Source of the DNA: Rachycentron canadum | Lineage: Eukaryota > Chordata > Actinopteri > Carangiformes > Rachycentridae | DNA: 64,000 nucleotides | Assembly: GCA_038496675.1 (NCBI GenBank) | Contig: CM076671.1 | Span: 5,150,133 to 5,214,132 of the forward strand | Direction of reading: 5' to 3' | Shown: piece after piece, positions 52,414-64,000 of the stretch | Layout of the letters: every line of letters starts with the position of its first letter | Numbering within the stretch: the stretch's first letter is position 1 | The notes under the pieces: generated by a model | What the model saw: the letters and a program-made list of their open reading frames with translations, nothing else | What the model was told of the DNA's origin: nothing | Databases searched by the model: none | Translations under genes and position numbers: made by a program

Positions 52414-53928
52414 ATTTTATGTTTTGTTTGGCATTTAGGATGATGTGAAGTTTTACATGGTGTGTGTAGTTTATATGGTGTTTCATGGATTGTAAAACTT
52501 TGACATGATCTGTTTGTGTCTTTTAACTGTAATACAGTCTTTATTTTTCACTGCTGTCGCATGAAAACCTCAGTGGGTCTTTTTTGTTCCCTCATGATTA
52601 TTTTTTAAAAAAAATCCAATTTTAACCTGAAGTTTTTGACCCCAAAAGCCAAAGAAATCTATCACAGATCTAAAAGTAGAAATAGAGAGGATAATGTTTG
52701 ATACAAATATTTTTCTGCTTTAAAACATCCTTTGACCTCTAAGCAGCAGAGGAAACATCAACATCATTGATACTAAATGTGCTCATGCGACAGCAGTGCG
52801 TGTTGTATTTATTCCTGTTTGTAGAAAGTGTGTATATATTGATGAAGCCAATCAGGGGACTAAAACATTCCAGGAAGTAAAACGCCGCAAGCTTTGTTCT
52901 CTCCTAAATTTGAAGGAAAACCAGGACATTTGAACGTTTTTATTTCTTCACCACTATTCTGACAATGTGAGAAAAACCATGATGCTCCCAAAAAATGTCA
53001 CAGTATTCCTTCAAATTAAAAGTGAATAGAAGTTTTACTGTCCCACTGCAAATCCTCGAGGAAACAAATACAAACTCTGACTATAAAACATTCAGAAACC
53101 CAACTTTGATCTCCACAACATTACAGTTAAGATTTTTGTTTTTCTTCTGTGTTTGTTTCATTCCGTGTCCTTCATGTTTATCGTTCACTAAAACATCACG
53201 TGACTGCAGCCCATTGCACAACCATCCTGTCATTCTCATCCTAAACAGTCTTAATGCACCAGTGTACATAAATGACGACAACTTAATGTGCAAATGTTGT
53301 AAATAGAGGGCCTTGTTTTTGTATTGTGACATAGTCCAAGATTTTAACCTGTGGAATTATGTGGTAAAGGAAAAAAAATCGGAAAAGACTCAATGGACAT
53401 TTGGGGAAGAAAGTGGGGAGGGATGAAAAAAAACCAACAAAAAAACAAAAAAAAAAAAAGATGGAGGGTGACTTTTTCCACTTGTAAAGAAACCTGGATG
53501 ACACAGTAGCTTCACACAGTTTGAATAGTTCAACACCAGCAGGTGCTTGATTATTCTAACATCTCTGTGAATATTTGGAATCAGAGAGAATAATCCAGCA
53601 CTTTCTAAGTTCAGTTGTTTGAAATGTGTTTGGATATAATGTTGTCTTGGTTTGTTGTATAGTGTCTTGCATGTTCCCCCATATATATAAGTATAATATC
53701 TTAGTCTAGTCAGTAGAGTAGAAACCAGCAAAATATTAAAAAACTGCATCAGCATCACTGTCTCTGTTGACTTTCCTATTTTAGATATGACTTTATGTAT
53801 AAAAAACAAAAAAGGACTTGATTTTCTCTGCTTTCAGACCAGTATTTATCTCTTTGAAGTTTGTTTCTGGTCTGACTGTTTAAATCTACAAGACACCAAC
53901 AGGTTAAAGTGCAAGTCCAGTCAGTACT

Positions 53929-55609
53929 TTAGCTGAAGTGTTCGAGTATGAGCTGTTTCCTGAGGTCCTCTGCCTGGCTGTCTCGGTCCTCAGGTCTCTG
54001 TTGAAGGCTCTCAGGCTGCTCCATAGGTTCTGTCCTCTCCAGGGTCCAGGCATCTAGTCCAGACTGTAGGGAGGCGTTGTGGAGGACGCAGCAGGCCAGC
54101 AGGATGGACGAGCTCCTCTCTGGAGAATACTACACACCAGAGAGGAGAGATGACAGTAGAGGACTTAATAAATGTATTACACTGCTCATGATGCTGGTCT
54201 GTGCAGAATTTAATCTTTTTTAAACAAAATGCAAAAGCTTATAGTTTCAGTTGTAAGTCATTGTTCAGCCAAAGTATAAAGTAAAGTAGAATATAATACC
54301 TGTAGGTATCCTTTGGTTCCATCTAGACATCTGAATCTGGTCTGGATGGCTCTGAAGGTTCTGTCCACTATCTCATGTGTGGCAGTGTGGGCCAGGTTAT
54401 ATTGAAATTCTGCAGGGGATTCTGGGCCGTCAACTGGGGTCATCAACCACTTTCTCAGAGGGTATCGACAGTCACCTAGGAAAGGAAATAAATAAAACAA
54501 AAAACAAAACAAACCTTTAACTCACCTCCATACTGTGAATTAACATCGAACCTGACTGCACTTCACAGAGTGATGCTGAAATGTCTGAAATCCATGTCTC
54601 ACCCAGCAGCCAGCCTTTCTCCATGTCCTGCAGCTGTTTGTAGAGAGCAGATCTTTCTAGAACGTCTGTGTCTTTGAGTCCACCAGGCCAGTGGGTTTCT
54701 GCACTAAGTAACAATCCTCTGGCATTACAAACCAGCTGGCAGCCAACAGAGTGAAAACCCTTCTTGTTAACATACGACGAGTCTTCGCTGTTTGGAGCTT
54801 TAATGGCAACCTGGAGATGACGAGCAAAGAAGATGGAGAAAGAGGGGTAAGTCAGCATCAACTAAGGGACAGTACACATACATATAGTGATTATGTACTA
54901 TAATGTATTACACCTGAACGCAGTCCAGCACTCCAAGAACTCCTGGAAATCCTGCAATTCTCTGAAACGCCTGGAGGGACTGCTCTCTGGTGGTGGGATC
55001 GCTGTTTGGAAAACATTATTATTGCACCAATATGCATTTTCATCTGTCCATATATGCAACATATTCTTAACACAGGAACAAAAGTCGCCTCTACAAACCA
55101 ACTCAATTGTGTCATACCTGTTGAATGTGATGAACTGAGGGGCTTTCTCCACCAGGGCTTTGGTCACATTGGACACACATCTTGACATCGAGGCCTGGCT
55201 GATCCCGATAGTGTCTCCCATGGACGTCTGGAATGAGCCAGATGTGTAAAAACCCAAAGCAGCCAACACCTGGACCTCAGGACTGATGGCTCTGGACCGC
55301 TGGGTACGTCTACAGAGGGACTAATACACAGACATAACAAAAGAGAAACACAACATAGTGATGTATTCAGATTTGAGGAAGACATACGTTTATTTTGTGT
55401 GAATTTGTGTTAACATTCAAAACTGAGGATGAGGACAAACTCACCTCTCTGAGTAATTCCACCAGATACAGAATAAACTCTCTGGGGAAGCCAAATTGAG
55501 TGAGGAGGAAGTTGTCTGAGACAGAGTCCAGGTCAAAGCGGTCCAGGGTCTTGTGACCTCTGCCATGTAAGAGTAGATCACAATCCAATATGGCTATCGG
55601 GATCGCCAT
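53929..55609 (-). CDS. harbi1: HARBI1, Harbinger transposase-derived nuclease
   Basis: Six coding exons on the - strand: 55609-55445, 55320-55118, 55001-54914, 54810-54603, 54475-54300 and 54129-53929 (TAA), 1041 nt, 346 aa (human 349). It starts MAIPIAILDCDLLLHGRGHK. A helix-turn-helix-like segment TIGISQASMSRCVSNVTKAL is followed by the DDE nuclease fold: D149 in GVLDC, D199 in GGLKD, D223 in WLLGD, and D259 in THEIVDRTF where human and transposases have Glu. HARBI1 is a single-copy domesticated PIF/Harbinger transposase, conserved in jawed vertebrates; as I recall it partners NAIF1 and its cellular role is unclear. It is split by vertebrate introns and lies in conserved synteny, so it is not a mobile copy. 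A 5' UTR intron probably spans 55611-56170. Confidence 0.96.
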
Positions 55610-55610
55610 G

Positions 55611-56170
55611 CTGTGGGCAGCAATATATTTACATGGATAAATGCTTGCATGCATGATAAGATCCTTGCTATAGTTATAGTGATATATTAACATCTGTAAA
55701 AAACATTTCCGCAAATAACAGTTTTTGCTTCAAGATTTGGCTATTTTTTTTTACACCTATTAATACATCAAAATCATTATTCATTACTTTATAAATAACA
55801 TCTTTTTGCGTTGTGTATTGCAGTTTTATCTCATTTTGATGCTAATATAACACTTGCTGACAAAAGAAATGCGTGCTGGAGCTTTCCAGCATGCATTTTA
55901 TTGTATAAGCCTTGACAGTGAAATAAATCTGAGTTCATTATGTCTCATTAAGGACTGTAACCTAAAAAATGAGCAGGAAAAAATAAAAGGCTGAACATCA
56001 CTAAGCAGCTAACATAAGTTAGCTAGCTACTCAGTGTTCAAAATGTCCTAATACTCGCTTTAGACGTCAATAGAAACGATTCTACAAACCCACGTAGCCA
56101 AATAATAATATTTTTTTAAAAAACGAAGTTGTTATTTTTTGCATTATTTCGGAAAAAGCCTTTACTTTAC
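55611..56170 (-). other. harbi1: Putative harbi1 5' UTR intron
   Basis: On the - strand a donor (CTTAG/GTAAAG) at 56170 pairs with an acceptor (CCCACAG) ending at 55611, one base before the start codon. The ATG is then the first codon of its exon. Confidence 0.5.
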
Positions 56171-57226
56171 CTAAGTCATGCAGCGTTTGTCAACCAAAAC
56201 AAGCCGCAGGAACACGTAACTTGCGTTGCGTTTGCAGATTCGACACAGACGGTACCACCATGTGTTTCTCATATTAATTATTAATTTAAAAAAATTTTAA
56301 AAATCTAGTTTGTTTTATTTTTTCATCGACAATATACTTCGTTCCGTTTTATGGACTCTATATATTTTTTAACACGTTTACACGAGGATTTGCAAAAGTT
56401 GTGAAAGTGCCTTTGTGAAAGTGCTGCTATCCAAACACGTCGACATGGAGAAGATAAACAGACGAGTGGCACAGCCGCTGTTGACGTTGTGTACATCTGA
56501 AATAGGCGTTTAAATGTTCGTGAAACGGGGCGTTTCGTGCCACATTTGTTAACTCGTTTTTTATTTTATTGAAGCTACATTGTTAAGGAGAAAGCTAATG
56601 TAAGTTTTGCTGTTTTGTGGTAAAATGAAAGTGCGTCGTATTCAGCTAGTTAGCTAACACTAGCCAATGGCTAACGCTAGTTGCCCAGTGAGTCACCTGC
56701 TCACTGCCTGTTTAGCTTTTGTGAAACGCAAACATATTGAATTTAACGATGGAAAGACTGCATATAGCATTTTAATGAACCGGCTGGTGCAATGTACAGT
56801 CTAAGGTGGTTGTCAGTGTCCAACGCGACCTGAATATATCGGGCAATTTCATGTCAACGTGAAGGCCTCACTATGAAGAAGTAAAAACAATTGTGATCAG
56901 CAGAATTTCATGTTAATGCTAAAGCAGCTTTGTTTAGTTCAAAAATATTGAAAGGAATCTTTAAGGTCATTGAGCTTTTTAATGCAATTTGTAATGTGAC
57001 TGTTCGCAATTACTGCAGTTGACATTTATTCGCCTTTTCTCAACAATGAATTATCTGAAATTTTCTATTTATATATATATACGGTTTGCAAGATTAATTA
57101 TAATTAGATTTTTGTTCCACACATGAGTTTTCCACAGATGTAAGTGGATGACAATCATGTTTTCAGAGGTATGTTTTCTGTCTATCTCTAATGGGCTGTC
57201 ATGTGAAATTGCAGGGTTGTGCCACC
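56171..57226. promoter_or_regulatory. Putative bidirectional promoter of harbi1 and atg13, with atg13 5' UTR
   Basis: The inferred first exons of the two divergent genes lie between about 56171 and 56599. CpGs are frequent from 56195 to 56530. A strong donor (gtaagt) at 56600 and an acceptor ending at 57214 define a 5' UTR intron of atg13. The start codon context ccaccATGG at 57227 is a strong Kozak match. No TATA box is apparent. Exact starts are unknown. Confidence 0.5.
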
Positions 57227-60200
57227 ATGGACAGTGACTTAAGTCCTCAGGATAAAAAAGACTTGGACAAGTTCATTAAGTTCTTTGCCTTGAAGGTAAG
57301 AGGCTCATATGATGTCTTTGTCCTAACACAGGTATTTCTATGTGTGTGCAGATAACTGAGAATGTCGATGTTGTCAGTGATGACAGGTTTCTAAAAGGAC
57401 ATTTTGAAGCATTGGAGTAACTGTCATAATTACTCTGGATGGTCCTGTCAGGAGTTTTCACAAGGACTTTTTTGTGTTCAGTTTGGTTACTTGTTTTGTA
57501 TTTGTAGACTGTTCAGGTGATAGTCCAAGCCCGTCTTGGAGAGAAAATCTGCACTCGATCCTCCTCATCACCTACAGGCTCTGACTGGGTAAACTAACTC
57601 CTTAATACTGTCTACTGCAAGAATACTGATATCAAACACGTCACTTATTTTACTGTATGTATGAAATTTAGTCATTAGATCATTTTTTCCTCTAGTTTAA
57701 TCTGGCCATCAAAGACATCCCAGAGGTGACTCATGAAGCCAAAAAGGCATTGGCTGGTCAGCTTCCAGGCATTGGCCGCTCAATGTGTGTTGAGATCTCC
57801 TTGAAGACGTCAGAGGTAAAAACCTCCCTCAGTGCGGCAACCTCGGCTCATCTGTTGCTTCAATATTCTTCTTTTGTAAAATAACTCTGCAGTTACTTTA
57901 ATGCAAGCTTTATTAAAATACCACAAATAATCACACCAGGTGGAGACAGACAGTAGCTATACTGTAACTATACTTTTTTTTTTTTTTTATTCTAAGTTTC
58001 TAAGTTTTATGTTCCTCTGGTCATCTGTCTGTCTGTTTCTGTCCCACTCAGGGTGACTCAATGGAGTTAGAGACTTGGTGCCTGGAGATGAATGAAAAGT
58101 GAGTGTGTTTTTCCATTTTAATTGTGCTATTATCCAAATAGTTAAAGACTGTTTAGTGAAATAAGAGATATCAGTGCTAGGACTACAACTCTTAATTTGT
58201 AATAGAATCATTTACAAAGGTGCTGTGATGGTTACTGAATCACGTACAGCACTTGTGATGACTGCTTCTCCCTGCCAGGCTCCTAAAACAGCTGAAATAC
58301 AAGAGTGTAATGCCTACGCTATATGTACAGCTTTGTGAGAGAGTGAACTGTGGAGAGGTATAAATAACACATCAACCGCTAACAGCTTCAGTAGTGAGCA
58401 TCAGCTGTGTTGAGTCATGAATAGACTACTCTATTCCCGACATCATTTTTTTCATATCTATAAAGTGCTTTTGTAATGTTGGCTTTCTTTTTGCCCTGTG
58501 AGGTTTTCAGTTGAATATGAATGTCGTTCTGGAAAATATGTTTTACAGCTTTGGAGAAATATGACTGTTGGACTTCACTTTCATTGGGTTTAGTCTTGTC
58601 CAATAAGCTTACATTGTATTTAAAGTTTAACTTGTACATCTGATTTCAATTTGAGGATTAAGGGAAAAGTCTCTTAATCCACTAAGATCAGACTGTTGGC
58701 TAAGATGTTGTGCATTTCATAATATGCTACAGAATTCACAAAAATTTAACTTTGACATTTATTTCACCAGGCTGCTGTTTTGTATGAAGTCATGTTTATG
58801 TGTTTATGCCGCAGGTGCGATAAAGACATTAAGGTGTCATATACAGTGTACAACCGTCTGTCTGTCCTTCTGAAGTCTCTGCTGGCTATCACCAGAGTAA
58901 CACCTGCCTACAAACTGTCCAGAAAGCAGGGACACGACTATGTCATATTATACAGGTGTGTGGACTCTCTGTTCTGTTAAATAGCAGGTTTATCTGTTAT
59001 ACTGCCAAAGCTACATTAACTTTGATCTGTCTCCATTTTGTCTGTAGCTGCACTGCTTTTATTTGTGTTGTTTCCATCCAAACTTACACTTTTTATGGCC
59101 TCTGTCTCTCTTATGTCAAGGATCTACTTTGGGGAAGTCCAGCTGAGTGGATTAGGAGAAGGTAACTGTAAACTCAGCTTCTTGACCGAAATGGCTGAAG
59201 TCACTGACATCAAGGACCTCTCGTGGTTTTAAAGCGAGACCATGCACTCACAATGACATACATCAATTTTACAGTAGACATTACAAAACTGAGGTGTTAC
59301 ATTGTGGCCTACTTCTGTATAAAATCTTACATACAATGGTGCAAAAGGACTTTCTATTGTTTTAGATTTTTTGTCTTCTGGATGAGACGCAAACAAATGA
59401 TAAATTTCTCTTTTTCATTTAGACATAAAGAAAAACATTAGATGTATGACCTTAGTTATTTTCCCCTATCAAACAGCATATTCAGCATATACACTGAAAA
59501 TGTCTGAAGCCAACTGCATTCAATTAGCCGAAAAGGTTGTTTTTGTTCATTTTTCAGGTTTTCAGACGGTGCGTGTTGGTGTCGTTGGCACCCCAGTTGG
59601 CACAGTCACACTTTCATGTGCCTACCGCACCAACCTGGCATTCATGTCTAGCAGGTAATTACCACACTATATCTAAGCCAAGACCATTTTCTTACACAGC
59701 TAGTTTTTATTTGCTTATTAATAACTGTTAGTATTACTTAATATTTCAGATAGGAAATCTGAGACATATGAAAATACTTTGTTGTCCTCTGCAGGCAGTT
59801 TGAGCGGTCAGCTCCTATCATGGGGATCATTGTTGATCACTTTGTGGATCCCCCATGCAGCGTCCAGCGTCCTGCAAATGTGGGACACCCCTGCAACTAC
59901 AGGTAGCTACGGAAAGCTCTGCAAACATTTGTTTCAAAATGCAAATGCTGATGTCACAAGCCCACCCAAGTCTAAACAGCAACCAAAGACACAGTGCTGC
60001 AGCTGAGTCTGAGGCTAATCATAGACAATAGAGAGCATTTGAATTATGTAATTGCATCATATGCACTGGATGCATCAGCTCTTCCTCACTTATTTCAATG
60101 AGACCAATTTTATTTTTAAACATATGACTCAACTGGATCAACAGAATGACAAAATGGTTAGTTCCTGTTCTATTTATCGCTACCTCCGATAGATTTGGTC

Positions 60201-62924
60201 CTCAGATCTGCTCGTTCCTCCATATATATGACAAAAAGTATATGTTTGTTTTAGTTTGCTTCTCTCAGCTGCTGCTTGCGAATACTTAGGAGTTTCCAGT
60301 CTTCAGTATAATCTAAAAAACTTCATCAGGTAAATTGTAATCTATGTGTGTGTGTGTCCAGAGCTCCAGATGAGGATGATGGACTATTTGCAGGGGTTCA
60401 GGATTCACAGGAGGTCTGCACCACCTCCTTCTCCACCTCCCCTCCCTCTCAGGTAGGACATACAGACCGGCTATTTTTATCTGTCTCTGCCCTTTACCTT
60501 TGACTTCTTCTCTCCATTTTCATACCTGTTTTTCATTTCACTTTCTCTTTTCTCTCTTTGTCTGTTTTCTTTCCTGTTGTCCTTTTATTGTACCTTTATC
60601 CGTGTGTGTGTCTGCATTATCTTAGTGTGTGTGTACACTGAGTCCGTCTCCCTCTAAACTGTCTAAGCCCCTCCCCCTGGACAGTCTGCAGCTTCCAGTG
60701 GCTCCTGGACTTGTCACTCACACTGTGAGTTTGCACTGGTCACTGTGAGAGTGTGCATGTATGTGAGACATCCCCGAAACTGCACTGAACAACTCTGTTT
60801 CTCAGTTTTCTCTTTTGTTTTGGGGTGCGTTGCTCCATGGTGTGTCAGAGTTGCATCAGAAACTTTTTTATTTTACCATCATCTCTTTTGACTGTTTTTC
60901 AAAGTTTCATCACTTACTTGAGCACAGAGCTTGATGCATTGTAGCTTCAGTTTGCTGCGAATGCTGCTCTTCATTAGATCTTTTTTTATCATCTCCTCCA
61001 CATGTGCCACAATAGAAAGCCACATTGATCTTCCAGTGTTACACAGCATACATAGAAATCCTTAGTGGTTTCTGTCTCTGTTTCTCCCTTTAGCTGTACA
61101 CTTCCAGGTTATCCTACCACCCTCCAACTCTAGCAGGAGCTGCTGATATTTGTCATCCTGCTGCCAATCCAAACCAGGTGGTGCACCAGTCACTTCACTT
61201 TCAGACACATAGCACAGCCCGACTGATCCATCTATCAAATTGGATATTATGTTTTGATTATTTGTTTGTGTGACTAAGTGTATTTAGACAGACAGCAGAT
61301 TGTGACTTCATCTTGTCTGTTTAGGTGACACAAATGCTGCCACTACTAGTCAATCCACTATATCAACTCTGACCTTGTTCCGCCTCTTCAGGTGTTGCAT
61401 GCTGGAAAAGAGGGCGGGGTTGTGTTGGTTCCTGCCCATCCTCCTCATGCAGCAGATGCCCATCTGACAGTAGAGCATGCCCCCAATACACCCGGCAGCA
61501 GGTAAACATCTCAACTCAGCAGCTCTATTTCTAACTAAATGTTAAATTAGGCATTTAGTGATTAAGTTGTTAAATATCCTCCCGTTTATACTGCAAACTC
61601 TGCTTTTGTTGAACTGGTAATAAAGTAAAACAACAGTCATATGTGGCAGGTTGGCTGGTTTGTGGATGATTGTTTAGTTTTGGACCAAAGGCTAAGGTGA
61701 GAATTTGTTGAAATCTTCTGTAACAGTGTCTCACCCCCCTTCACAGCGGTGATGATGACGGTCTGTCGCAGAGTGGAGAGGGAAGGAGGGATGAAGGGAG
61801 GAGTGTTTCTCCATCTGACCCGGTGGAGTCTCTGAATGCGTTCACGAGGAAAGTCGGAGCCTTTGTCAATAAACCCAACACACAGGTAAATCAAATGGGT
61901 GTAGTTGTGTTTATTTCCTGTTTTATTTCCTTTGTGGCCATCCAACTGAAGTTTTTCTCACTATTTTTAGTGACATGAATCAAAATGAATACAACCCTGT
62001 TGAGAAGAGGTTTTGAAGTCTGTTTGGGTTTTGTTTAGTCATTAATATGCTGAATTCAGCTGTTCTTGTGTTTGTAGATAACAGCAGCCAGTCTGGATCT
62101 TCCATTTGCTGCATTTGCTCCTCGAGGCCTGGACTCAGAAGAGAATGATCCCATGGTAACTATAGATCTAATTTGATGTGTTGTCTGACAGAGCTTTAGT
62201 GCTCTCATAACAAAGGAATATTGAGCTCTGTCTTCAATACTTCAAAAATGTTAGGCAGTTAAATTGAATCTAACACATAGTCACACATTTCTACACTTAG
62301 GATATTTGTGTATGTGTGTATGTACAGGTGCAGCCTCCAGACTCTCCCACCTGCCCGTCCCCCCTGCAGGCCAGCCTTCATTCTCAGGGCTCAGAGGGTT
62401 CAGGGCAGCAGGACGATTTCGTTATGGTTGACTTTGTATGTACTTTTTGTGTGGGTGCAATTGCTCAGATTCGGCTTGAATCCCAGTTGGGGTAGACTTC
62501 TGTGTGTCATTCCCATTCTTTCCTGTCCCCTATGAAAGGCCAAAAAAATAATTGGAAAAAAAAAAGCCTCTTTAATCTTTGTGTCTCTATACCTGTTTGC
62601 AGCGACCTGCCTTCTCTAAAGACGACCTGTTGCCGATGGATCTGGGCACCTTCTACAGAGAGTTTCAAAACCCTCCACAACTGGCCAGCCTCTCACTGCA
62701 CATCAGCTCCCAGTCAATGGCCGATGACCTGGTAACATGTTTTTTACTCTGTTAAAGAAGCCTTTGTCTTTATGGTGTGATTCAGCAGATTCACATTCAG
62801 CAAACGAACGCAGATAGTAACTGTGATTTGCATTTTCTCTCTGCAGGACTCTCTGCCAGAGAAACTGGCCGTCTATGAGAAAAACATCGATGAGTTTGAT
62901 GCTTTTGTGGACATGCTCCAGTAG
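57227..62924 (+). CDS. atg13: ATG13, regulatory subunit of the ULK1 autophagy-initiation complex
   Basis: Seventeen coding exons: 57227-57295, 57508-57588, 57696-57815, 58052-58098, 58815-58955, 59121-59161, 59558-59654, 59795-59902, 60362-60452, 60626-60724, 61094-61177, 61392-61501, 61747-61885, 62078-62155, 62328-62435, 62603-62731 and 62847-62924 (TAG); 1620 nt, 539 aa. Residues about 10-200 form the HORMA domain ([61 protein letters not shown]), which binds ATG101. A disordered Ser/Pro middle follows. The LC3/GABARAP-interacting motif FVMV sits at 466-469 within QQDDFVMVDF, then PAFSKDDLLPMDLGTFYREF and the C-terminal ULK1-binding tail ending in FVDMLQ. ATG13 bridges ULK1, FIP200 and ATG101 and is controlled by mTORC1. 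A candidate cassette exon lies at 58279-58357 and exon 60626-60724 may be alternative. Confidence 0.96.
58279..58357 (+). other. Candidate cassette (possibly poison) exon inside atg13
   Basis: A 79-base segment with a pyrimidine-rich acceptor (cttctccctgccag) and a GT donor (gtataa). It is open in the phase delivered by exon 58052-58098 (begins KLLKQLKYKSVMP). Because 79 is not a multiple of 3, inclusion would put a TAA at 58821-58823 in the next exon. It resembles no ATG13 segment I know. It may be a chance frame. Confidence 0.35.
59903..60361 (+). other. atg13: atg13 intron 8
   Basis: 459 bases with no recognised feature. Other atg13 introns longer than 300 bases (58099-58814, apart from the candidate exon; 59162-59557; 60725-61093) also show nothing beyond splice sites. 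Confidence 0.6.
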
Positions 62925-64000
62925 AGGAGGAAGACACCAAGAGGAGCGCACAACATATGAGAAAAGACTAAATGGATGGTGAAAAAAGGATGAAAGGTAG
63001 AAACATACTGGAGACTGTAGTTGTTTGTCCTGTGAGAATCACTCAGACTAAATCACCATGTTTAAATGTGAAGCTCCTTATTTCTGACATTTTCCTGTTC
63101 AGCACGCTCACCTCTCTGCCAGCTTGTACAGATAGTCCTCTTCACTGTAAATACTGTATTATTTCCTGACACTGGCACACCCCCCCAACCCAACCCAACC
63201 TCTGATCTGATCTGGTAGTGTTAATTCAAACTGAAAATCTTTATTTTCTATGTAGCACAAAGCTGCTTGTCATCAGTGTTTAATCAGGAATTCAGATGAT
63301 CATTAGATTTTCTGTCACTTTAGACAGCCATGCAATTCAAGGACAGAAGTTTTGTTCACTGTAGTTCACTAAAATCTCTTCCACCCCACTCAAGGTTTTC
63401 ATTACATCATGGTCCCTCTGATCATATCCAAGCTAAAGGTGAAAAATGAGTGATTTCACATTAGAAATCAAACCTATACCATCAGTGTAATGGACTTAAG
63501 AAAAGGCTTTTTGTTCAAAAGTAAAATCTTTGAAAAGCTGGACTTGGCAGAGAAAATTGCACAAACAAGTCTTGTGTTGTAATTCAAAATTGTCCTGCTT
63601 CTCACAATTGACAGTTTCAACAGCAACTTCAAAAACAAGTCTCATTAATTTACCCTAGCCCGGTGCTCCCAGCTGGACTGGGGATTTAAACTGCCATGTC
63701 AATGTCAGCAGTGGCCCAGATTGAATCTTAAGTTAAGTTACTACAACCCTTAGGAATAGAGAAAATACACGTTCCACAGTGAGTCCGTTTGCTGTGGAAC
63801 TACACTCACCTACCAGTTAAAGTACACTTGGCTAAAATTAGTGCAATACCCCTACAATAAATTAGATTCATGAAGATTATAATCTTTAGTTTTTGTTGAT
63901 ATTGTACTTTAGTCACAAGGCTGTAGTTTGTGATGCTATTGGAGTATACAAAGGGGTTTGTAACATTTTGTCCGCCTCTGAATAATCATACAATTTAATG
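62925..64000 (+). other. atg13: atg13 3' UTR and flank
   Basis: AT-rich sequence without coding signal to the window end. An AATAAA at 63856-63861 is a candidate polyadenylation signal about 930 bases after the stop; whether the transcript ends there is not known. Confidence 0.45.

Larger units (their letters stand above)
50992..53928. other. creb3l1 3' UTR and convergent spacer to harbi1
   Basis: About 2.9 kb of AT-rich sequence after the creb3l1 stop. Contains an interspersed repeat fragment (51566-51840) and a direct repeat pair (52213-52270, 52355-52413). creb3l1 and harbi1 converge here, so both 3' UTRs must end inside; no single polyadenylation site can be chosen with confidence. Confidence 0.5.

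Noticed and set aside
53390..53809. 139-codon minus-strand frame between creb3l1 and harbi1
   Set aside because: Ends in a Phe-rich stretch from an A-rich tract, does not join to the harbi1 exons and matches no family.
53929..55609. HARBI1 as an active Harbinger transposon
   Set aside because: It has six vertebrate-style exons, no terminal inverted repeats were noticed around it, and it sits in conserved synteny with atg13, so it is the domesticated gene.

Overview
The window is vertebrate nuclear DNA, almost certainly from a teleost fish. It holds spliced genes with canonical GT-AG introns, many dinucleotide microsatellites, Tc1-type DNA transposon remnants, and low GC outside exons. All identifications come from translating exons and comparing them with remembered protein families; no database search was run.

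Left block (1-5 kb): a tandem pair of inosine-uridine-type nucleoside hydrolase genes on the + strand. The first copy (3' part only, exons 55-1469) reads cleanly. The second (2939-4546) is a decayed duplicate with a nonsense codon right after the ATG, two 1-base frameshifts, a missing exon and a lost donor site. Next (5.7-15 kb) comes a head-to-head pair: unc50 on the - strand (256 aa, 5 coding exons) and ndufs1 on the + strand (731 aa, 18 coding exons, one GC-AG intron), sharing a short promoter region near 8.4-9.0 kb. A small RERG/RERGL-like Ras-superfamily gene (198 aa, 7 coding exons) follows at 16.07-19.17 kb. Its switch and P-loop residues look unfit for normal GTP hydrolysis.

Middle block (24.3-51 kb): creb3l1/OASIS on the + strand (504 aa, 13 coding exons), an ER-membrane bZIP transcription factor. 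Its 8.8-kb and 8.3-kb introns hold microsatellites, two Tc1-like relics, a teleost interspersed repeat and (in intron 8) a long near-perfect palindrome. A long 3' flank follows.

Right block (53.9-64 kb): harbi1 on the - strand (346 aa, domesticated Harbinger nuclease) and atg13 on the + strand (539 aa, autophagy initiation), head to head around a putative shared promoter at about 56.2-56.6 kb. As I recall, creb3l1, harbi1 and atg13 also lie near one another on human 11p11.2, so this looks like conserved synteny with intervening human genes absent here.

The genes do not form one pathway; they are neighbours by chromosomal history. No tRNA, rRNA, CRISPR or prokaryote-like operon was seen. The most notable oddities are the degenerate Ras-like protein, an open but frame-breaking candidate cassette exon inside atg13, a conservative catalytic substitution in HARBI1, and a 54-bp palindrome in creb3l1 intron 8.
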